This document shows, piece after piece, positions 13,601-16,508 of a stretch of DNA of 16,508 bases (position 1 is its first letter; each line of letters opens with the position of its first letter). Origin of the DNA: Clostridia bacterium (GTDB lineage Bacteria; Bacillota; Clostridia; Oscillospirales; CAG-272); NCBI GenBank assembly GCA_017407375.1, contig JAFQWT010000031.1, forward strand, positions 1 through 16,508, read 5' to 3'. The notes under the pieces are model-generated. The model worked only from the letters and a program-made list of their open reading frames with translations. It made no database searches and had not been told where the DNA came from. The position numbers were made by a program, and so were the translations under genes.

Positions 13601-13857
13601 TCGGCACCGGTGCCTTCAAGTATGCCAAGGTCACCGAGCTCGTCCTGCCCTCCACCCTGAAGGAGATCGGCGCGGGCGCGCTCTACTGCCAGGCGCTTAC
13701 CGGCGTTACCTTTACCGAGACCGATGGCTGGTACTACGGTCTGCTCGACAAGTATTCGAGCGCCGTTGTCGAGGATCTCAGCGATCCTTCGGCCGCCGCC
13801 GCGCTCTTCACCGATTACAGCGACCGCAAGGTCTGCCGTCCTACGGTGGAGGCCTAA
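7606..13857 (+). CDS. Giant BspA-like leucine-rich-repeat surface lipoprotein
   Basis: The 2,083-residue protein starts with a lipoprotein signal peptide: basic MKRSAR, a hydrophobic core, and lipobox LTAC with lipidated Cys26, then a flexible GGDDDDEG linker. Residues about 37-310 are Cys-rich repeats (PTCTEEGLTAGSVCTVCGYG and relatives, each followed by a GH pair), possibly metal-binding. One LRR_5 block follows at about 311-415. A non-repeat domain at about 417-665 has alternating beta-like strands and no cysteines in its first part. Another Cys-rich repeat lies at about 671-730. From about 737 to the end come roughly 40 LRR_5/BspA-type repeats by eye, with the pattern AF-x-C-x-L-x-x-V-x-L-P-x-x-V-x-x-I-G. 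There is no LPXTG anchor or cell-wall-binding repeat. BspA-like proteins act in adhesion; the ligand here is unknown. The start at 7606 is chosen for the signal peptide and GGAAAGGG; the frame opens 5' of this only through the leader palindrome. Confidence 0.92.
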   Translation: MKRSARISLLLTLLLLVVLSLALTACGGDDDDEGVKGKDCQHVWVEDYRDTDSRMCGEEAFVHYICTECFDKKSESLGAVPHPESALETRTGTAATCYSNGLTDGVYCNRCMSWKVPQETIPAGHKMEDIVAVAPTCTEEGLTAGSVCTVCGYGDPTPTVIDALGHDLLYTGGVDVTCTTDGMTPAEDCQREGCGYHKDAEVIPHEGHDLHYNYGYAATCTSAGMTDEVWCENWHLDCGYRVEAEEIPALGHDIKQHATVAATCQAGGTLGGKYCDRCEIELTPTMTTLRADCVYDADGVCVTCGTHVTAGLTFVEYLDGVAVSGVTGFAGGKLVIPATHNGKQVLAVAGDAFKDNTAVTEVVLPSTVTAVGAEAFAGCTALEKVTVYDFASVSGFHATWCDEDGVKIYATYTKKLNPFETYLAALDRMQTNADSYRLTIHQTVSEAMPLYENYESTDTTTVVREKAGDNWYEYVDFQVLESQGGQSVTQIQKQKTWYYNGKFYQDTLQESKQNNQTLQSQSQKISLAAGKEYMRSLVLAAGASLPRLDESYFAEVDYYLASDGTYTLRLVMNGEKMLEYVLSVMGDDLAELIAGGAEIDITTCTYVFTLDGEGHLLTIDADCEMTLGAAGTVVMTGGGHASYVWTEIGTLAAVQNPGTGYTDYTANMANCRHYSQKTNPGKAPTCTEDGVTDGIYCATCYADVQAMTAVPATGHTDEDNDEKCDVCEGSTTASNGILYDFSEDGKTVTVLGIGTCTDKKIVIPAELYGMKVTTIAAGAFHDTGITEIVIPETVTVLGANALPDTLTRATAPTHLLSLLPKTLEVLKIKGGDTLAADSIKDMPKLWGVYVHKMITTYEDGAVSGCPNLTVVAGQLSYNYPHAFSDALGGLLKNASDVYHGASEDDFDTKYVKDGDYLYSFRYDHSYVAILLYFGDEAVVTAPTSYNGKVCRIEDGAYRYNPAIETLVIPTLSSDSLLSYYAVPYLGCENLKTLEASYSDLKRIDNEAFATITHAIVSQGASVGELHDESETLKKITYGLGVTSISSIGNGAVTEVVILNKDVEISSRTELFGGYRLSVERVVLPAGMQTLPAKMFYGASAVKSVVLPTAITEIPSYFFYNCTKLESVEIPEGVTTIGDRAFRGCSKLTDVSLPSTLREIQAYAFQSCSALTSVVLPTMPAGEELVLGDALFYQSGIETMAFPEGVVTVPYNCFYGCNAFTSVSFPSTLRKIGSSAFYGVTLADVTIPEGVTDIGGAFSQATLGKVNLPSTVTSMSGAFYHVGVLTVADGVTEIPSSTFNSSYGKLTTLVIGKDLVTVNDTCIRKAYEVINPAGANTVLETAFTYLVEAPHAGPDSRLYELEGYLFYRKNDGTSAMITSLGELPEDVVLPTLPNGETYTIGGNVFRDADIVSLVIPQCVTGIANKAFYNCRQLATVYYNATITDDAFGEDVFYRSGTGDTVVTIGKDVGRIPHYFFSEGGVDYSHDSFRVREIVFEAGSTCIEIGAYAFYDSQTLKSLTIPSTVTTVGERAFGQLILLDTLVWGMAGGEGVHETAFDSARSNDYNDYNPDNGRYPDLAVTLKNTVATLPEGLFGEQNYRVVSITFEEGSILTVAPNLGYMYKSRLVSLSLPASVKTIPEGAYRYCDALSSVTLNEGLVEIGKEAFKAEYSLSLLTSLTLPSTLETIGERAFYYSKITSLDFPASLREIGKEAFAYSALTEAHLPAGTTTLGEYVFAHSQLTAVTLPTEAFALPTGAFLDCKGITEIVIPDSVTSMPVGALKGTSVSKITLPYLSFEGKDTYNKPYTTGSLSSLFTGDRGTYYSLLKEVTVTGNEIPDYAFEYLLYLTTVTLTGDDLTLGSRVFYTTTNSTVRLQKLVLDCDTLMLHAEGYSFQGLSEIRELHVKSIELLCKTEFMWAESHPVAMASALFCDGEAITELVIPEGVTEIKPYAFYGANFLTSVSIPGTCKTVGEHAFNTTKGYSTTNSNLTSITLGEGVEKLGTGAFKYAKVTELVLPSTLKEIGAGALYCQALTGVTFTETDGWYYGLLDKYSSAVVEDLSDPSAAAALFTDYSDRKVCRPTVEA

Positions 13858-13863
13858 GCTCCC

Positions 13864-13896
13864 AAAACCCCAAGGCCCTCGGGCCTTGGGGTTTTT
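13864..13896 (+). terminator. Terminator of the lipoprotein gene
   Basis: AAAACCCCAAGGCCC (13864-13878) pairs with GGGCCTTGGGG plus T5 (13881-13896), a very stable stem starting 6 bases after the stop. The A-run also allows use in reverse. Confidence 0.93.
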
Positions 13897-13902
13897 GCAT
13901 AC

Positions 13903-13932
13903 TTGACGGCAGGGGCGCTTTTATGCTATACT
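13903..13932 (+). promoter_or_regulatory. Promoter of the MFS transporter gene
   Basis: -35 TTGACG (13903-13908), 18-base spacer, -10 TATACT (13927-13932). It begins 6 bases after the U-tract of the terminator at 13864-13896. It should also drive the downstream methyltransferase gene. Confidence 0.8.
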
Positions 13933-13976
13933 AAAGGGGTAAAAAAAGAAACCAGTAAAAAAACGGAGGAACCACC

Positions 13977-15566
13977 ATGAAGCTGAATTATAAAAAGACC
14001 ATTTGCGTTGGCTTTGCCTTCTTCCTCATCTCGATGTTCTGGCAGGTGTACGACACCCTCGTACCGAAGATCCTGACCGATAAATTCGGTATGGCGCAGA
14101 CCTGGTCGGGTGTCATTATGGCGCTCGATAACGTCTTTGCCCTCTTCCTTCTGCCGATCTTCGGTGCCATTTCGGACAAGGTGAACTCAAAGCACGGCCG
14201 CCGTACCCCCTTCATCTTCCTCGGCACGATCCTTGCCGCCGCGCTTCTGATGACCGTCTCGATCCCCGATGCCATGCAGCGAAGCGCCATTGACGCCGTC
14301 AGCGCGACCGAGGGGACGGCCTACTCCGAGGCGCTGGATACGCTCTGGGAGAAGAACCCCGAGATCCTTGACTGGGAAAACGAGGACGACACCAAAAAAT
14401 ACCCCCTGCACTCGCTCATCACGGAGGAGGACTTCAAGGCGATCACCCCGACGGTGGAGAAGGATGGAAAGACCGAGACCAACCCCCGCTACGTCGGTGC
14501 CGTGGTCCCCGCCCGCCAGGCCTATGCCGCGGGCGTAACGGCGGAGCATCCCACGCCCCTTATCCTCTTTATCGTCTTGCTCTTTTTGCTCCTCGTCTCG
14601 ATGGGCACCTTCCGCTCGCCGGCGGTCGCCCTGATGCCGGACGTGACCGTCAAGCCCCTGCGCAGTAAGGCCAACGCCATCATCAACCTGATGGGCACGG
14701 CGGGCGGCATCATCGTCCTTGTGCTTGGCATGGTGTTTGGCACGGGCAAGATCGGCAACGCCCTGATGTCCTATGCCCCCTTCTTTATCCTTGTGGCCTG
14801 CCTGATGCTCCTGGCGCTGGTCGCCTTCCTTCTGACCGTCCGTGAGCCGAAGCTTGTCGAGGAGATGCGTGAGGAGAGCCGCCGCCTTGGCATTGATGAG
14901 GAAAAGGACGCCGCCGAGGCCGAGGCCGCCGCGGCCGCCACACGCGGTGTGCGGCTTGACCGCCCACAGCTCATCTCGCTCCTTCTCATCCTTGCCTCGG
15001 TCGCCCTTTGGTATATGGGCTACAACGCCGTGACCAGTAAGTATTCGGTCTACGCGGGCGCCGTCCTCGGTCTGGATTACAACTCTACCCTCATCATCGC
15101 GCAGGGCGCGGCGATCGTGGCGTACATCCCCGCCGGCCTTGTCGCCTCCAAGCTTGGCCGCCGCAAGACCATCCTTGGCGGTGTCATCCTTCTGTTTGCC
15201 GCCTTCCTCTTTGCCTCCTTCCTGCGTGCGGGTAGCCCCGCCCTCCTTGTCAACCTCCTCTTTATCATGGCGGGCATCGGCTGGGCCACCATCAACGTCA
15301 ACTCCTTCCCGATGGTCGTGGAGCTTTCAAAGTCGGCTGACGTTGGCCGTTACACGGGCTTCTATTACACCGCCTCCATGTCGGCACAGATCCTCACCCC
15401 CGTGCTTTCGGGCGTGTTCCTTGACAACATCGGTATGACCACCCTCTTCCCCTACGCCGCCGTCTTTGTGGCGCTGGCGTTTCTCACGATGTTCTTCGTC
15501 CGCCACGGCGACTCGAAGCCCACCGAAAAGAAGAGCGCCCTTGAGACCCTCGGCGCCGATGAGTGA
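13977..15566 (+). CDS. Major facilitator superfamily transporter (sugar-transporter-like) with large external loop
   Basis: The 529-residue polytopic protein has about twelve membrane segments. The loop 2-3 signature DKVNSKHGRRTPFIFLG is typical of MFS members related to the sucrose (SLC45) and GPH sugar carriers. MFS transporters move small solutes by proton or sodium coupling; the sugar assignment is a resemblance only. Between helices 3 and 4, residues about 96-193 form a hydrophilic insertion that topology places outside the cell, far longer than the usual few residues. The central cytoplasmic loop (about 290-340) is Glu/Ala-rich. The ATG has GGAGG at 7-base spacing. The stop TGA overlaps the binding site of the methyltransferase gene. 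Confidence 0.9.
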   Translation: MKLNYKKTICVGFAFFLISMFWQVYDTLVPKILTDKFGMAQTWSGVIMALDNVFALFLLPIFGAISDKVNSKHGRRTPFIFLGTILAAALLMTVSIPDAMQRSAIDAVSATEGTAYSEALDTLWEKNPEILDWENEDDTKKYPLHSLITEEDFKAITPTVEKDGKTETNPRYVGAVVPARQAYAAGVTAEHPTPLILFIVLLFLLLVSMGTFRSPAVALMPDVTVKPLRSKANAIINLMGTAGGIIVLVLGMVFGTGKIGNALMSYAPFFILVACLMLLALVAFLLTVREPKLVEEMREESRRLGIDEEKDAAEAEAAAAATRGVRLDRPQLISLLLILASVALWYMGYNAVTSKYSVYAGAVLGLDYNSTLIIAQGAAIVAYIPAGLVASKLGRRKTILGGVILLFAAFLFASFLRAGSPALLVNLLFIMAGIGWATINVNSFPMVVELSKSADVGRYTGFYYTASMSAQILTPVLSGVFLDNIGMTTLFPYAAVFVALAFLTMFFVRHGDSKPTEKKSALETLGADE

Positions 15567-15577
15567 GGAGGCACCGC

Positions 15578-16508
15578 GTGAAATTTGAGATCGTTGCCAC
15601 TTGTCTTTTTGGCCTTGAGCATCTGCTCGGCGAGGAGATCGATGCCCTCGGCTATGAGCGTGTGTCCACCATTGACGGGCGCGTGACCTTCCGCGGCGAT
15701 GCGGAGGCCGTGGCGCTTGCCAACGTGTTCCTCCGATACGCCGAGCACGTCTATATCAAGCTCGGCTCCTTCCGCGCCACCAGCTTTGACGCCCTCTTTG
15801 AGGGGGTGCGGGACCTGCCGTTTGAGGCCTTCATCGGCCGTGACGATGCCTTTCCCGTCAAGGGCCATGCCATAAACTCGGCCCTCCACTCGATCCCCGA
15901 CTGCCAGAAGATCATCAAAAAGGCCATTGCCACCCGCCTTTCGGAGAAGTACGGCATCCGCTGGTTCCCCGAGACGGGCACCGAATATCGCGTGGAGTTC
16001 TTTATCCTGAAGGACGAGGCCACCCTGATGATCGACACCTCGGGGGAGCCGCTCTACAAGCGCGGCTACCGCCGTGCCACGGGTGTGGCCCCCATCCGTG
16101 AGACCCTGGCCGCCGCCCTGGCCGCCATCAGCCGCCCGCGGGAGGAGGTGCTCCTTTGGGATCCCCTTTGCGGGAGCGGCACCATCGCCATTGAGGCGGC
16201 CATGCTGATGAACAACGTGGCCCCCGGCGCCCACCGTGCCTTCGCAGCGGAGGCGTTCCCCGCCGTCGGTAAGGCGCAGTTTGATGCCGCCCGTGAGGAG
16301 GCCGCCGACCTGGTTACAAGGACCGCCTTTGAGGTCTTTGCCTCGGACATTGACCCTGCCATGGTCGCCGCCACCGAGCAAAACGCCCGCGCCGCAGGCG
16401 TTGCCGATACCGTCCGCGCCTTCTGCGCCGATGCCAGGAAGATCTCCTCGGACGGCCGCCGCGGCACCATCGTCACCAACCCCCCGTACGGCCAACGCCT
16501 TGGTGAGC
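15578..16508 (+). CDS. THUMP-domain class I SAM-dependent RNA methyltransferase, RlmL/YpsC-like (3' end cut by window)
   Basis: The first 310 residues are present and the frame is open at the window edge; family members are about 370-390 residues, so most of it is seen. The N-terminal ferredoxin-like and THUMP region spans about 1-155 and is thought to bind RNA. The linker signature LYKRGYRRATGVAPIRETLA follows, then SAM motif I DPLCGSGTIAIEAA (195-208), an acidic motif SDIDP (256-260) and catalytic motif IV NPPYG (301-305). Relatives such as E. coli RlmL make N2-methylguanosine in 23S rRNA; the exact target here is not known. The GTG start has GAGGAGG (15565-15571) at 6-base spacing, and that site overlaps the transporter stop codon, so the two are likely translationally coupled. 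Confidence 0.92.
   Translation, partial: MKFEIVATCLFGLEHLLGEEIDALGYERVSTIDGRVTFRGDAEAVALANVFLRYAEHVYIKLGSFRATSFDALFEGVRDLPFEAFIGRDDAFPVKGHAINSALHSIPDCQKIIKKAIATRLSEKYGIRWFPETGTEYRVEFFILKDEATLMIDTSGEPLYKRGYRRATGVAPIRETLAAALAAISRPREEVLLWDPLCGSGTIAIEAAMLMNNVAPGAHRAFAAEAFPAVGKAQFDAAREEAADLVTRTAFEVFASDIDPAMVAATEQNARAAGVADTVRAFCADARKISSDGRRGTIVTNPPYGQRLGE

Noticed and set aside
13740..13857. Sortase LPXTG signal or other cell-wall anchor at the lipoprotein C-terminus
   Set aside because: The C-terminus has no LPXTG-like motif, hydrophobic span or positively charged tail; anchoring is by the N-terminal lipobox.

Overview
The window looks like a chromosomal segment from a GC-rich, gut-type member of the Clostridia (Bacillota). 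This is inferred from strong GGAGG-type ribosome binding sites, near-consensus housekeeping promoters (TTGACA, 17 bases, TATAAT), U-tracted hairpin terminators after almost every gene, a ThrE-type exporter, a MATE pump and a giant BspA-like leucine-rich-repeat lipoprotein. No marker fixes the genus.

Layout. Bases 2-1024 are the 3' part of a large serine recombinase in visibly more AT-rich DNA, probably the edge of an integrated element. It converges on tRNA-Leu(CAG) (1138-1224, minus), which has its own promoter and terminator. A two-gene plus-strand operon follows: a ThrE-family exporter (1422-2657) and an orphan class II glutamine amidotransferase (2663-3763). After two consecutive terminators comes a MATE efflux protein (3914-5302), ending in a terminator shared with a convergent minus-strand pair of small, unrecognised genes (5403-6081). 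That pair is divergent from an XRE/S24 LexA/CI-like self-cleaving repressor (6340-6969). The shared 258-base intergenic region has back-to-back promoters and operator-like repeats.

Bases 6970-7605 carry no gene. They hold a mosaic of structured repeats: two near-identical terminator-bearing modules (6975-7031 and 7349-7404) bracketing three copies of a roughly 100-base extended-hairpin module. The copies differ in sequence but keep their pairing. Next comes a 2,083-residue lipoprotein (7606-13857) with Cys-rich repeats, an embedded all-beta-looking domain and about 40 LRR_5-type repeats. The window ends with an MFS transporter (13977-15566) and, tightly coupled to it, the 5' part of a THUMP-type RNA methyltransferase (15578 to the edge).

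How they work together. The transporters and the surface protein read as envelope functions, each with its own promoter. The repressor plus the two small genes looks like a damage-responsive or phage-derived module. The most unusual items are the structured repeat mosaic, the repressor-linked small-gene operon, and the pairing of an exporter with a synthase-less glutamine amidotransferase domain.
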